64,000 nt of DNA, taken from positions 1,344,137 through 1,408,136 of the forward strand of contig NZ_CP046640.1 in the NCBI RefSeq assembly GCF_017751145.1. Direction: 5' to 3'. Positions within the stretch are counted from its first letter, which is position 1, and every line of letters begins with the position of its first letter. The translations under genes were made by a program, and so were the position numbers. The notes below the pieces were generated by a model that worked only from the letters and a program-made list of their open reading frames with translations, was not told where the DNA came from and searched no databases. The stretch comes from Iocasia fonsfrigidae. Lineage in GTDB: Bacteria; Bacillota; Halanaerobiia; Halanaerobiales; DTU029. Below are positions 53,364 through 62,476 of the stretch, piece after piece.

Positions 53364-54353
53364 TCACACGAACCCACCTTTATATAAAATATCCCTGGTC
53401 TCTTCATATCCTAAAATTAGGTCATTAGAACTATATTCCTTCTGATTAATAAGCGGCATTTTTTCTTTATTATAATATTGGTTAATTTTGGGTATATTTA
53501 ATTGGGGGAAAATAATAAAATATTCCTTATCATAGTTATAAGTATTTTCAACCTCATATTTAGAGATCAGGACTTCATGAATTTTTTCACCTGGTCTTTT
53601 ACCAACAATTTTGATACTACTATTATTATCTCCAAGCTCATTTTTGATAACTTTTGCTATATTTAATATTTTAAAACCTGCCATTTTCATAACAAATGTT
53701 TCGCCACCGATACTACTTTCACTTGTTTTAAATAATAAACTGATAGCATCTTCTAAAGTTAAGAAAAATCTGGTCATATGGGGGTCTGTTATGGTAATTA
53801 CACCACTGGTTTTTACCTGGTTTATAAAGTATGGAATTACACTACCATTTGTACCAAGAATATTTCCAGCCCTGATACAAATAAACCTGGTATCTGAAGA
53901 GAGTAAATTGGCGCGGATAATGAGTCTCTCTCCTAAAGATTTTGTCATTCCATAGACATTAATAGGCATTACGGCTTTATCTGTTGAAACATCAATTACT
54001 TTATAAACCTTATTTTTTATAGCTGCTTTAATTAGATTTTCTACCCCCATTATGTTTGTTGCTATTGCTTCAAATGGTTGTTTTTCACAAATGGGGACAT
54101 GTTTTAAAGCAGCTAGATGAAAAATATAATCTATGTTTTTGGTGGCCTTTTTTAGAGCATTATAATCTCTTATATCTCCAATAATAAATTTAAGTTTAGA
54201 ACTATTGAATTTGCGGGTCATTTCTACTTGAAGATATTCATTTCTTGAATATATAGTAATATTTGTGGGGTTTTTCTCTAATAACTGGCTGACTAGTTCA
54301 TTACCCCAGGAACCAGTTCCACCGGTAATCAAAATATTTTTTCCTTCAAACAT
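53364..54353 (-). CDS. UDP-GlcNAc 4,6-dehydratase (CapE/WbjB/PseB-like)
   Basis: 329 residues, extended SDR fold: NILITGGTGSWGNELVSQLL for NAD(P), FIIGDIRDYNAL, FHLAALKHVPICE, VSTDKAVMPINVYGMTKSLGERL. The YxxxK tyrosine is present (VYGMTK), as in PseB/FlaA1, whereas I recall CapE-type enzymes having Met at this position. It makes a 4-keto-6-deoxy UDP-HexNAc, with or without C5 inversion. ATG 54353 is 9 bases after TGAGG. First enzyme of a three-step set with the next two genes. Confidence 0.85.
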   Translation of the reverse strand: MFEGKNILITGGTGSWGNELVSQLLEKNPTNITIYSRNEYLQVEMTRKFNSSKLKFIIGDIRDYNALKKATKNIDYIFHLAALKHVPICEKQPFEAIATNIMGVENLIKAAIKNKVYKVIDVSTDKAVMPINVYGMTKSLGERLIIRANLLSSDTRFICIRAGNILGTNGSVIPYFINQVKTSGVITITDPHMTRFFLTLEDAISLLFKTSESSIGGETFVMKMAGFKILNIAKVIKNELGDNNSSIKIVGKRPGEKIHEVLISKYEVENTYNYDKEYFIIFPQLNIPKINQYYNKEKMPLINQKEYSSNDLILGYEETRDILYKGGFV

Positions 54354-54374
54354 AGGCATCATCCTCAATATTAT

Positions 54375-55229
54375 CTAAAAGTATTTTGTATATATTTTTT
54401 TATTTCTGATCATATATTCCTTTAATTGGACTATCATTTTTTCATAAGACGGGATAATTGCTATATAATCCCGCCGGGTATTAATTAAAGATTTATCACT
54501 TACAGGATCATCCTGTCTCTGGATAACTATATTTTTATTAAATACCTGTTTTATTATATTCAAAAGCCTATATTTTGTTATAGATTTGGCAGGAACTAAA
54601 TGATATAAGCTAGTAACATTAGATTCAATCATATTATTAATAGAGATAGCTAGTTGTAAGGTAGTTAGCCCAGACCAGATTACCTGGGAAAAGCCCTTTA
54701 TTTTCCCTGTTTGATTCATAAACCAGTGAAATAAACCACTACCATTTTCATTTAGTTCAGGTCCTATAATAGAAGTCCTAATTGTTAAATCTTTATTATT
54801 TTTAATTTCACCCAGGATTTTTGTTTGGGCATAAATACTTTTGCCATTCCTTCCTGCATTTTCTGTGTATTGACCTTCTTTTCCCGAAAAAACGCAGTCT
54901 GTACTTAAATGTATAATTTTATTTTTTTTATTTAAACAGTAGCTTTCTAGAAATTTAGGAAAATATGAGTTTAAAAAGATAGCATCAGCCGGGTTTTCTT
55001 TAGCCTGATTATTTAAAATACCAATACAATTAATAATAATATCCGGGGTTTGCTTATTAATTAACTCCTTCACCTTTCTTATATTTCTGACATCCATTAA
55101 AATAGAAGTGTTATCAAGTCTTCGAGTGTGACAGATATCTATAACTTCATATAAATGGGTTTCTTGAAGAATCCTTGTAATCATATGTCCAGCCATACCG
55201 TTTGCGCCAAAAATAATGATTTTCTTCAA
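54375..55229 (-). CDS. RmlD-like sugar-nucleotide reductase
   Basis: 284 residues, SDR fold: IIIFGANGMAGHMITRIL, IINCIGILNNQAKENP, FLNSYFPKFLESYC, HLSTDCVFSGKEGQYTE, RTSIIGPELNENGSGLFHW. This is the dTDP-4-dehydrorhamnose reductase family. In known UDP-L-FucNAc clusters the matching protein (CapF/WbjC) is longer and ends in a cupin domain; that part is absent here, as in the WbvR type that makes UDP-L-QuiNAc/RhaNAc. The TTG start follows AGGGGTG. Confidence 0.85.
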   Translation of the reverse strand: MKKIIIFGANGMAGHMITRILQETHLYEVIDICHTRRLDNTSILMDVRNIRKVKELINKQTPDIIINCIGILNNQAKENPADAIFLNSYFPKFLESYCLNKKNKIIHLSTDCVFSGKEGQYTENAGRNGKSIYAQTKILGEIKNNKDLTIRTSIIGPELNENGSGLFHWFMNQTGKIKGFSQVIWSGLTTLQLAISINNMIESNVTSLYHLVPAKSITKYRLLNIIKQVFNKNIVIQRQDDPVSDKSLINTRRDYIAIIPSYEKMIVQLKEYMIRNKKIYTKYF

Positions 55230-55241
55230 TTCTGTTCACCC

Positions 55242-56321
55242 CTATTTTTTAGATAGTAAAAAAGCGATAACTTTATCTGAAACATTTTTATCTATATATC
55301 CTTCAGGATAACTCCAATTACGATTAGAGTTATACATTAACTCTGCACATTTTATAATCCTTTCATAATTAATACCGGAAACAATATTACTGCCACATTC
55401 TACGGTTTCCGGTCTTTCGGTTGTATCTCTAACAGTTACAGTCGGTACCTTGAAGATACAACATTCTTCCTGGACAGTACCACTATCAGTAAGTACCAGT
55501 GCAGCGTTTTTTTCTAATTTTACAAAATCGAAAAAACCAAAGGGTTTACTATAAAAAATATCAGAATTTTGGATTAATAACTTAAATTTTTTTAGTTTAT
55601 CTTTAGTTCTGGGATGAACACTGAAAATCATTCTAAAGTCTAACTGATTTTGTATTTTATTAATAGCCTTGATTATAATTTCTAGTCTATCTTTAATATC
55701 TACATTTTCAGAACGATGAATTGTAACTAAAATATAATTATTTTTTTCTAATTTTAGATCTTGCAAAATACTACTGTTTTTAATCTGATTTTTATAATAA
55801 GTTAATACCTCATAAATTGGATTTCCTGATAGAAATATTTTTTTCTTTTCAATACCAGTTAATAATAAATTTTCTCTACTTCCTGGTGTATAGGGGAGAT
55901 TATAGGTAGCTATAGAGTCTATTACTTTTCTATTATTTTCTTCAGGAACTTTAGAGTCAAAACACCTATTCCCTGCTTCTAAATGAAAGACAGGTATTCC
56001 TGATTTTACAGCAGCAATGGCGGCCAGACCACTATTTGTATCACCTAAAATTAATACTTTATCTGGTCTTTCTATGTTAAGAATCTCTTCGATTTCACAT
56101 AATATTCGGCCAAGCTGTTTACCAAAGGTTTTCTCTTTAATATTTAAATAATAATCAGGTTTTCTAATCTCTAATAGCTGAAAGAAAATATTATTCAAAG
56201 AAGTGGAATAGTTCTGCCCGGTATGTACAAGCAGATGTTCACATAATTTATCTAGTTTACTAATAATCAATGATAATCTAATTATTTCTGGTCTGGTGCC
56301 CAGAATAGTCATTACTTTCAT
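55242..56321 (-). CDS. UDP-N-acetylglucosamine 2-epimerase family protein
   Basis: 359 residues. MTILGTRPEIIRLS, HTGQNYSTSLNNIFF, VLILGDTNSGLAAIAA, PVFHLEAGNRCFDSKVPEENNRKVID, TIHRSENVD and the closing LTDSGTVQEECCIFKVPTVTVRDTTERPET are the WecB/CapG/WbpI family motifs. It inverts C2 of a UDP-HexNAc. It is the first gene of the minus-strand unit. It could complete the 6-deoxy-HexNAc pathway with its two neighbours, or act like WbpI on the uronic acid made by the genes at 59485-63787. Confidence 0.9.
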   Translation of the reverse strand: MKVMTILGTRPEIIRLSLIISKLDKLCEHLLVHTGQNYSTSLNNIFFQLLEIRKPDYYLNIKEKTFGKQLGRILCEIEEILNIERPDKVLILGDTNSGLAAIAAVKSGIPVFHLEAGNRCFDSKVPEENNRKVIDSIATYNLPYTPGSRENLLLTGIEKKKIFLSGNPIYEVLTYYKNQIKNSSILQDLKLEKNNYILVTIHRSENVDIKDRLEIIIKAINKIQNQLDFRMIFSVHPRTKDKLKKFKLLIQNSDIFYSKPFGFFDFVKLEKNAALVLTDSGTVQEECCIFKVPTVTVRDTTERPETVECGSNIVSGINYERIIKCAELMYNSNRNWSYPEGYIDKNVSDKVIAFLLSKK

Positions 56322-56424
56322 GAATTCATATTCCCCCCTTATCTATTTGTTTTTTTAATAAGATTGTATGTATTATTGCAAGTTATGTGAATAAATTATG
56401 GTATGGATAATATATCATGTAATT

Positions 56425-56459
56425 AAAAAGCTGTTGACAAAATTAACTTTGTCAACAGC
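56425..56459 (-). terminator. Terminator after the 109-residue orphan gene
   Basis: GCTGTTGACAAA / TTTGTCAACAGC, a perfect 12-bp stem with a 6-base loop. On the minus strand TTTTTAATT follows. Confidence 0.85.
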
Positions 56460-56570
56460 CTGAGTACAACACTGTCCGGGTTTGTTTTTATTATGAACTT
56501 ATTTGAATGAAACCAACCAGGTGTTTAAAGGTAATTTTATAATGGAAAGATATAATTTAAGTAATTACCA

Positions 56571-56900
56571 TTATTTAACATCAATAGAAACTACCCGTTC
56601 CCAGGGAATTAAAACCCTTGCATAAGGTCCATTTACTTGGGTAAAACCACCAGCATTATTATTACGGTTAGGGTTCCAGACACGGACATCGACCTGAGAA
56701 GGATCAGCAACATTAGCTGTTAATTCAATAGCTAGAGTTGTACCGCCAGCATCACCAGTATTGGTAAAGATAGTTGTTAACATGCCTCTTGCTAATTTCA
56801 GGAATCCATCTTCGTTATATTCTACTATTACTTCTTGATCCTGGTAATTAGCAGTTTCTAGAATTTCAGGAATAGTATTTAAAGTAGTACTAATAGTCAT
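56571..56900 (-). CDS. Orphan 109-residue protein, unknown
   Basis: No family is recognised. The protein starts MTISTTLNTIPEILETANYQ, and is strand-rich and acidic, with no membrane or signal segment. EVIVEYNEDGFLKLARGML and a final YARVLIPWERVVSIDV suggest a small beta-barrel. The central part is rich in Gly/Thr/Asn. Expression looks real: AAAGGAGG before the ATG and its own terminator. It sits between two polysaccharide units facing away from each other. It could be a structural or spore-surface protein. Confidence 0.7.
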   Translation of the reverse strand: MTISTTLNTIPEILETANYQDQEVIVEYNEDGFLKLARGMLTTIFTNTGDAGGTTLAIELTANVADPSQVDVRVWNPNRNNNAGGFTQVNGPYARVLIPWERVVSIDVK

Positions 56901-57162
56901 TTTGTTTCACCTCCTTTACTAGAGTGAAGATTTAGATTTACAGAGACAAAAGAAGATAATATTATCTATAAATAGGATATGCAAAAAAAATTTAAGTGTT
57001 AAGTATTTCTAGAGGATAGGATAAAATTGCATTATATTTTATCCAAATATTGGAGAAATCGGCAGTGAAGTATGATTTCCAGGAATATTGCACTGATTTA
57101 TAATGGATTTCATATATTACTATAAAAGATAAATCTCAATGAAATAAGTAAGGAGGATATGT

Positions 57163-59376
57163 GTGAAGCTTTCTATTGGAATGATGGTAAAAAATGAATC
57201 AAAGTACCTGGAAGAATGTCTTAAAAGTTTAGAACCAATCAGGGCAGCAATTGATTCTGAACTGGTCATAGTAGATACAGGTTCAGAGGATAATACAGTA
57301 GAAATAGCAAAGAAATATACAGATAGAGTGTATTTTCATCAATGGAATAATAATTTTTCAGAGATACGCAATATAGTCATAGCTTATGCCTGGGGAAAAT
57401 GGCTTTTTGTAATTGATGGGGATGAAGTTGTTGAGGACCCTGAACCAATTATTGATTTTTTCAAATCAGGTCAAGAAAAAAAATACTACTCAGTCTATTT
57501 AAAAATTAAAAATTATTCAAATCTGGAAGAAAACCAATTTACTTTATTTACAGCGCCGAGATTATTTCGCAATGATGGGGAGTTTCATTATGAAGGGGTA
57601 GTACATAACCAACCAGTTTTTAAAATACCTATCTGTATTACATTAAATACAACCATTAAGCATTATGGTTATCTGCTGACAAATATGGAAAATATTAAAA
57701 ATAAATACAAGAGAACAAGCACAATTTTAAGGTTAGAGTTAGAAAAAGAGCCTGAAAACATTTATTACTGGTTTCAGCTATCAAAATGTTATGATATGTG
57801 TAAAGAGCATAGTAAAGCCTTTGAAACTATTAAAAAAGCCTATGATATTGCCAACAAAAAAAATATCAAACTGGATAATAAAATGTATGTTTATATTCAG
57901 CTGGCCAAAACTCAAGTATTAACTAATAAATATAGGGATGCTGAAAAGACTTGTCAAAAGGCTTTGCAGGTAAAAGACGGCTATGTAGATTTATATTATT
58001 ATCTGGCCCTATCCCAGTTTAGGCTTGGTAAGAATGAAGAGTCTTTAGAAAATTTCCTTAAATATATTAATCTGGTCATCAATTTTGAGAAATCAGCTGG
58101 TTATCTTGACACTGCTATTGATAATGAAACCGTTAGTTTAATAAACGGAGTCTATAGCTATGTCATTGTGCTATGTGAAAGATTAAATAAATATACTGAA
58201 ACATTGGAATTTATAGATAAAATTGAAACAGAGAAAGATATAGAAAAGGTACTGGATAAAATAATAAAAATATATTTAGAATTAGAAGAATATGACAAGT
58301 TAAAGAATTATTATGATACTAAAATAAAAAGCAGTGATCTTAGAGCTAAATTTTTAACATTTCTTGAAAAATATCAGTCTGAGAGTGGGGATTTTGAAAA
58401 ATATGAATTGGCAAAAGCCTTTAGTAAAGAAATAATAAGTAAAAGTAAGATTGAAACTGAAGAAAAACAAAAATTAGTCTTTTTCGTTAAAAAAGGTTTG
58501 GATAATTTTTTGGATATAGTTATAAATGGTCTGTCTGTAGAGTATGAAACAAAGAAGATTATTGTTACTGAAGTCAATCAAATAGAGAAATGGATGGAAT
58601 GGGCTGATATCTGTTGGTTTGAGTGGTGCGATGATTTGGCCATATATGGAAGTAAATTAGAGTTAGCTAAAAAGCTAAAGATTATTTGTAGACTGCATAG
58701 TTATGAAGCTTTTACTAATTATCCTGCTCAGGTAAATTGGGATTATATCAATAAATTAATTTTTGTGGCAGGGCATCTGCAAAAATTTGTTGTAGATAAT
58801 TATAAAATTGATAAAGAAAAAACAATTGTGATACCAAATGGAATAGATGCTGGGGGATGGACTTTTAAGCAAAGGAAGCCGGGGTTTAACATAGCTTATG
58901 TTGGATATATTAATTATAAAAAAGGGCCAATGTTATTACTGCATACTTTCAAGGCTTTATATAACATGGATAGTAAATATAAACTTTATATAGCCGGTAA
59001 ATTTCAAGATAATAGAGATGTATTATATTTTCAACAAATGATCAAAGAATTCGGATTAGAGAAAAATTTATTTTTTGATGGTTGGCAAGGCGATATAGAT
59101 AAATGGCTGGAAGACAAGAATTGTATATTATGCACTAGCGTACTTGAATCACAAAATATGAGTGTGATGCAAGCTATGTCCAAGGGCATAAAACCTATTA
59201 TACACAATTTTGTTGGTGCTAAGTCAATTTATGAAGAAAAATATATTTGGAATACTATTGATGAAGCTGTGGAAATGATTATGTCTGAGGAATATAATTC
59301 AAAAGAATACCGGAGATTTATTCAGAATAAGTATTCTATTGAAGTCCAACTTAATAAGATTAAAACTTTATTATGA
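57163..59376 (+). CDS. GT2-TPR-GT4 fusion glycosyltransferase
   Basis: 737 residues in three parts. Residues 1-200: a GT2 domain (LSIGMMVKNESKYLEECLKSL, LVIVDTGSEDNT, FVIDGDEVVEDPE as the metal motif). Residues 205-450: helical TPR-like repeats (YYWFQLSKCYDM, YVYIQLAKTQVL, VDLYYYLALSQFRLGK). Residues 460-737: a GT4-like domain (IVIPNGIDAGGW, IAYVGYINYKKGPMLLLHTF, LFFDGWQGDIDKWLEDKN, ESQNMSVMQAMSKG). It could add two sugars in sequence. GTG at 57163 follows GGAGG. It opens the plus-strand part of the glycan region. Confidence 0.88.
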   Translation: MKLSIGMMVKNESKYLEECLKSLEPIRAAIDSELVIVDTGSEDNTVEIAKKYTDRVYFHQWNNNFSEIRNIVIAYAWGKWLFVIDGDEVVEDPEPIIDFFKSGQEKKYYSVYLKIKNYSNLEENQFTLFTAPRLFRNDGEFHYEGVVHNQPVFKIPICITLNTTIKHYGYLLTNMENIKNKYKRTSTILRLELEKEPENIYYWFQLSKCYDMCKEHSKAFETIKKAYDIANKKNIKLDNKMYVYIQLAKTQVLTNKYRDAEKTCQKALQVKDGYVDLYYYLALSQFRLGKNEESLENFLKYINLVINFEKSAGYLDTAIDNETVSLINGVYSYVIVLCERLNKYTETLEFIDKIETEKDIEKVLDKIIKIYLELEEYDKLKNYYDTKIKSSDLRAKFLTFLEKYQSESGDFEKYELAKAFSKEIISKSKIETEEKQKLVFFVKKGLDNFLDIVINGLSVEYETKKIIVTEVNQIEKWMEWADICWFEWCDDLAIYGSKLELAKKLKIICRLHSYEAFTNYPAQVNWDYINKLIFVAGHLQKFVVDNYKIDKEKTIVIPNGIDAGGWTFKQRKPGFNIAYVGYINYKKGPMLLLHTFKALYNMDSKYKLYIAGKFQDNRDVLYFQQMIKEFGLEKNLFFDGWQGDIDKWLEDKNCILCTSVLESQNMSVMQAMSKGIKPIIHNFVGAKSIYEEKYIWNTIDEAVEMIMSEEYNSKEYRRFIQNKYSIEVQLNKIKTLL

Positions 59377-59446
59377 GAAGTTGTGATTAAACCATTCCAA
59401 CTTTTCCAACTAACCAAGTAATTACTAATTGCTAACCAATAAGGTT

Positions 59447-59460
59447 CGCCCGTTAGGGCG
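59447..59460 (+). repeat. Short GC-rich hairpin before the oxidoreductase gene
   Basis: CGCCC-GTTA-GGGCG, 24 bases upstream of the next start codon and 70 after the previous stop. There is no T-run, so it is not an obvious terminator. Confidence 0.55.
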
Positions 59461-59484
59461 TAAGATCAAATACGGAGAGATATT

Positions 59485-60606
59485 ATGAGCAATCAATTAA
59501 ATTTTGCCATTATAGGTTGTGGGCGCATCTCTAAAAAGCATATTGAAGGTATCATCCATAATTACCAGGAAGCGTTGCTAACTGCTGTAAGTGATATTGT
59601 TCCAGATAAGATGCAGCAGGCAGTAAACTATTATAGTAATTATCTGAGAAAATCAGTTTTTGATATTACTAAAAATCAGCTAAAAAAATATCAAGATTAT
59701 CAAGAGTTACTTAATGATGAAAGGGTAAAGGTGGTAACCATTGCTACTGAAAGTGGTTACCACCCTCAGCTTGCCATAGATGCTTTAAATGCTGGCAAAC
59801 ACGTAATTGTTGAAAAACCCATGGCCCTTTCAACAGGTGATGCCGATAGAATGATAGAACTTGCTGAAAAAAAGAAACTGAAATTGGCTGTCTGCCACCA
59901 AAACCGCTTTAACCCAACTATCCAGAAACTAAGAAGGGCTTTAGACAATGGCCGTTTTGGCTGTTTGCTCTATGGAGTAGCCAGTGTCCGCTGGAACCGA
60001 AATGATGACTATTATAAGATGGATGACTGGCATGGGACCTTGGCTCTTGATGGGGGTATTTTAATGAACCAGTGTATTCACAATATAGATTTATTGCAAT
60101 GGATGTTAGGAGATGTAGCAAGAGTCTATGCAGAAACAGATACCTTCTTAAGGAAGATTGAAACAGAAGATGTAGGGTTAGCAGTAGTAAGGTTTAATAA
60201 CGGCAGCATAGGATTAATAGAGGGGACAGTATGTATTTATCCTCGTAATCTGGAAGAAACCTTCAGTATCTTTGGTGAAAAAGGGACAGTAAGGGTATCC
60301 GGTATAGCCATGAACCAAATTATAGACTGGAAGTTTGCTGATATTGAACCAGTAGAAGAAGAAAAGATAAAAACAACTAATTATGAGGTAGAGACTATTT
60401 ACGGCTATGGCCATAATTTATTATTTAAAGACTTCATAAGAGCAGTAAAGGAAGACCGTAAGCCTTTAGTTGATGGGGAGGAAGGAAAAAAGGCGGTGGA
60501 ATTAATATTAGGGATTTATAAATCAGCCAGACTCAGACAACCTGTTCAATTCCCATTAGGCGCTTATTCTACTACAAGTGGAGTGAACCGTAATGAAAAA
60601 AATTAG
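59485..60606 (+). CDS. UDP-GlcNAcA 3-dehydrogenase (WbpB/WlbA-like)
   Basis: 373 residues, Gfo/Idh/MocA fold: NFAIIGCGRISKKHIEGI for NAD, GKHVIVEKPMALSTGDADRMI with the catalytic Lys in EKP, and CHQNRFNPTIQ. The next three genes are an acetyltransferase, an aminotransferase and a nucleotide-sugar dehydrogenase, the set known as WbpABDE/WlbABC, so it likely oxidises C3 of UDP-GlcNAc-uronate. Start after GGAGAG. It overlaps the next gene by 14 bases. Confidence 0.87.
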   Translation: MSNQLNFAIIGCGRISKKHIEGIIHNYQEALLTAVSDIVPDKMQQAVNYYSNYLRKSVFDITKNQLKKYQDYQELLNDERVKVVTIATESGYHPQLAIDALNAGKHVIVEKPMALSTGDADRMIELAEKKKLKLAVCHQNRFNPTIQKLRRALDNGRFGCLLYGVASVRWNRNDDYYKMDDWHGTLALDGGILMNQCIHNIDLLQWMLGDVARVYAETDTFLRKIETEDVGLAVVRFNNGSIGLIEGTVCIYPRNLEETFSIFGEKGTVRVSGIAMNQIIDWKFADIEPVEEEKIKTTNYEVETIYGYGHNLLFKDFIRAVKEDRKPLVDGEEGKKAVELILGIYKSARLRQPVQFPLGAYSTTSGVNRNEKN

Positions 60607-61333
60607 TACTAATATTATTCAGGGCAAAAATGTAGTTATTGGCGAGTTCACCGTTATTAAAGATGGGGTAGAAATAGGCAAAAATGTTACCATTGGAAAC
60701 AATATTGTGCTTTATGAAGGTACCAGAATAGGTGATAATGTTAGAATTGATGATAATACAGTGATTGGGAAACAGCCCATGCGGGCTGTAAACAGTGTCT
60801 TTCAGGACCAGGATAAAAAAGCCCCGCCTGTTATTGGGAATGGGGCTTTAATTGGTACAGGTGTTGTCATCTATGCAGGTTCAGTAATCGGAGCTGATGT
60901 TTTAATAGCAGATCTAGCAACAGTTAGAGAAAATGTTTCCATAGGAAACAATACAATTGTCGGTAGGAATGTTGCTGTTGAGAATTGCTGTAAGATTGGC
61001 GCAAATTGCAAACTGGAGACCAATGCTTACCTTACTGCTTATTCAGTCCTTGAAGATGATGTCTTTATTGCCCCTAGTCTGGTAACTACTAATGATAACT
61101 TTGTAGGGCGCAGCCGGGAAAGGTTTAAGTATCAGCAGGGAGTAACTGTCAAAAAAGGTGGTAGGATTGGGGCTAATGCCACTATCTTACCAGGGATAAC
61201 TATTAATGAAGAAAGCCTGGTTGCAGCTGGAAGTGTTGTTACAGAGGATACTCCGGCTAGAAAGATAGTAATGGGGGTGCCGGCAAAAGTATATAGAGAT
61301 GTACCTGCTGAGCAGTTATTAGAAAATCAATAG
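60593..61333 (+). CDS. Hexapeptide-repeat N-acetyltransferase (WbpD/WlbB-like)
   Basis: 246 residues of left-handed beta-helix repeats (VIGEFTVIKDGVEIGKNVTIGNN, VIYAGSVIGADVLIADLATV, SIGNNTIVGRNVAVENCCKIGANC). The catalytic-type loop lies around FIAPSLVTTNDNFVGR, and the usual closing KIVMGVPAKVYRDVP follows. It would acetylate the 3-amino group put on by the aminotransferase encoded next. It is somewhat longer than WbpD (about 190 residues) because of an extra N-terminal repeat block. Confidence 0.86.
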   Translation: MKKISTNIIQGKNVVIGEFTVIKDGVEIGKNVTIGNNIVLYEGTRIGDNVRIDDNTVIGKQPMRAVNSVFQDQDKKAPPVIGNGALIGTGVVIYAGSVIGADVLIADLATVRENVSIGNNTIVGRNVAVENCCKIGANCKLETNAYLTAYSVLEDDVFIAPSLVTTNDNFVGRSRERFKYQQGVTVKKGGRIGANATILPGITINEESLVAAGSVVTEDTPARKIVMGVPAKVYRDVPAEQLLENQ

Positions 61334-61354
61334 TTACGAAAGGAGTATTGATAT

Positions 61355-62470
61355 TTGAAAATACCTTTATTAGACTTAAGAGGTCAGTATCAACAAATAA
61401 AAGGTGAGATCAAGGCTGCTGTTAATAGTGTTCTGGAAAGCGGTCAATATATACTGGGGGAACAGGTAGAGAAATTAGAAAAAGAGATAGCCAGTTATTG
61501 TGGTGTAGATTATGCTGTTGGAGTTGCTTCCGGGACTGATGCTTTACTGCTTTCTTTAAAGGCTCTGGAGATAAAACCTGGTGATGAAGTAATTTTACCT
61601 ACTTTTACGTTTTTTGCTACAGCTGGTGTTATTTCCCATTTAGGGGCAATCCCTGCCTTTGTTGATATAGACCCAATCTCATATAATATTGCCCCTGAAA
61701 AAATTAAAGAAAAAATTACAGACCAAACCAGGGCAATTATACCCGTCCATCTTTTTGGACAGCCTGCTGAAATGGATAAAATTATGGAGACAGCAGCAGA
61801 TTATAATTTAAAAGTGGTAGAAGATGCCTGCCAGGCAATTGGAGCGAAATATCAAGGGATTCAGGTAGGGAATTTTGGTAATGCTGCAGCATTAAGTTTT
61901 TTTCCTTCTAAAAATTTAGGAGCTTATGGCGATGGGGGCATGGTTTTAACAAATGATAAATTACTGGCAGAAAAGATTAAAAGATTACGATTACATGGAG
62001 GAGAACGAAAATATTACCATCAGGAAATAGGTTATAACAGCCGACTTGATGCCATTCAGGCTGCCATTTTAAGAGTTAAATTGGAGTACCTGACAGAATG
62101 GACTGATAATAGGCAGAGGGTGGCTGTCACTTATAACAGTGCATTTAAGGAAAATAAATTAGATGGAATGGTTTCATTACCTGCTAAAAAAATAAGGGAT
62201 AGTACTCATGTCTTTCACCAGTATGTGATCAGGACAGGGGATCGAGATAGATTAAAATTATTTTTAGAAAAAAATGGGGTTTCTACTGGCATCTACTACC
62301 CCTTACCTTTACATTTACAGAAATGTTTTAAAGGATTAGGGTATCAGGAAGGGGAGTTACCTGTTGCTGAAAAGATCTGTAAACAGGTTCTGGCTTTACC
62401 CATAGACCCAGGGTTAAACGATGAAGAAATATCTTATATAGTTAAGTTGTTTGCAAGTAAAATGAGGTGA
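61355..62470 (+). CDS. DegT/DnrJ/EryC1-family sugar aminotransferase (WbpE/WlbC-like)
   Basis: 371 residues, PLP-dependent. IPLLDLRGQYQQIKGEI at the N-terminus, ASGTDALLLSLKAL, DEVILPTFTFFATAGVI, VEDACQAIGAKYQGIQVGNFG, and the PLP lysine in SFFPSKNLGAYGDGGMV (about residue 188). It aminates the 3-keto sugar made by the first gene of the set, normally from glutamate. The TTG start follows AAAGGAG. Confidence 0.92.
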   Translation: MKIPLLDLRGQYQQIKGEIKAAVNSVLESGQYILGEQVEKLEKEIASYCGVDYAVGVASGTDALLLSLKALEIKPGDEVILPTFTFFATAGVISHLGAIPAFVDIDPISYNIAPEKIKEKITDQTRAIIPVHLFGQPAEMDKIMETAADYNLKVVEDACQAIGAKYQGIQVGNFGNAAALSFFPSKNLGAYGDGGMVLTNDKLLAEKIKRLRLHGGERKYYHQEIGYNSRLDAIQAAILRVKLEYLTEWTDNRQRVAVTYNSAFKENKLDGMVSLPAKKIRDSTHVFHQYVIRTGDRDRLKLFLEKNGVSTGIYYPLPLHLQKCFKGLGYQEGELPVAEKICKQVLALPIDPGLNDEEISYIVKLFASKMR

Positions 62471-62476
62471 ATAAAT

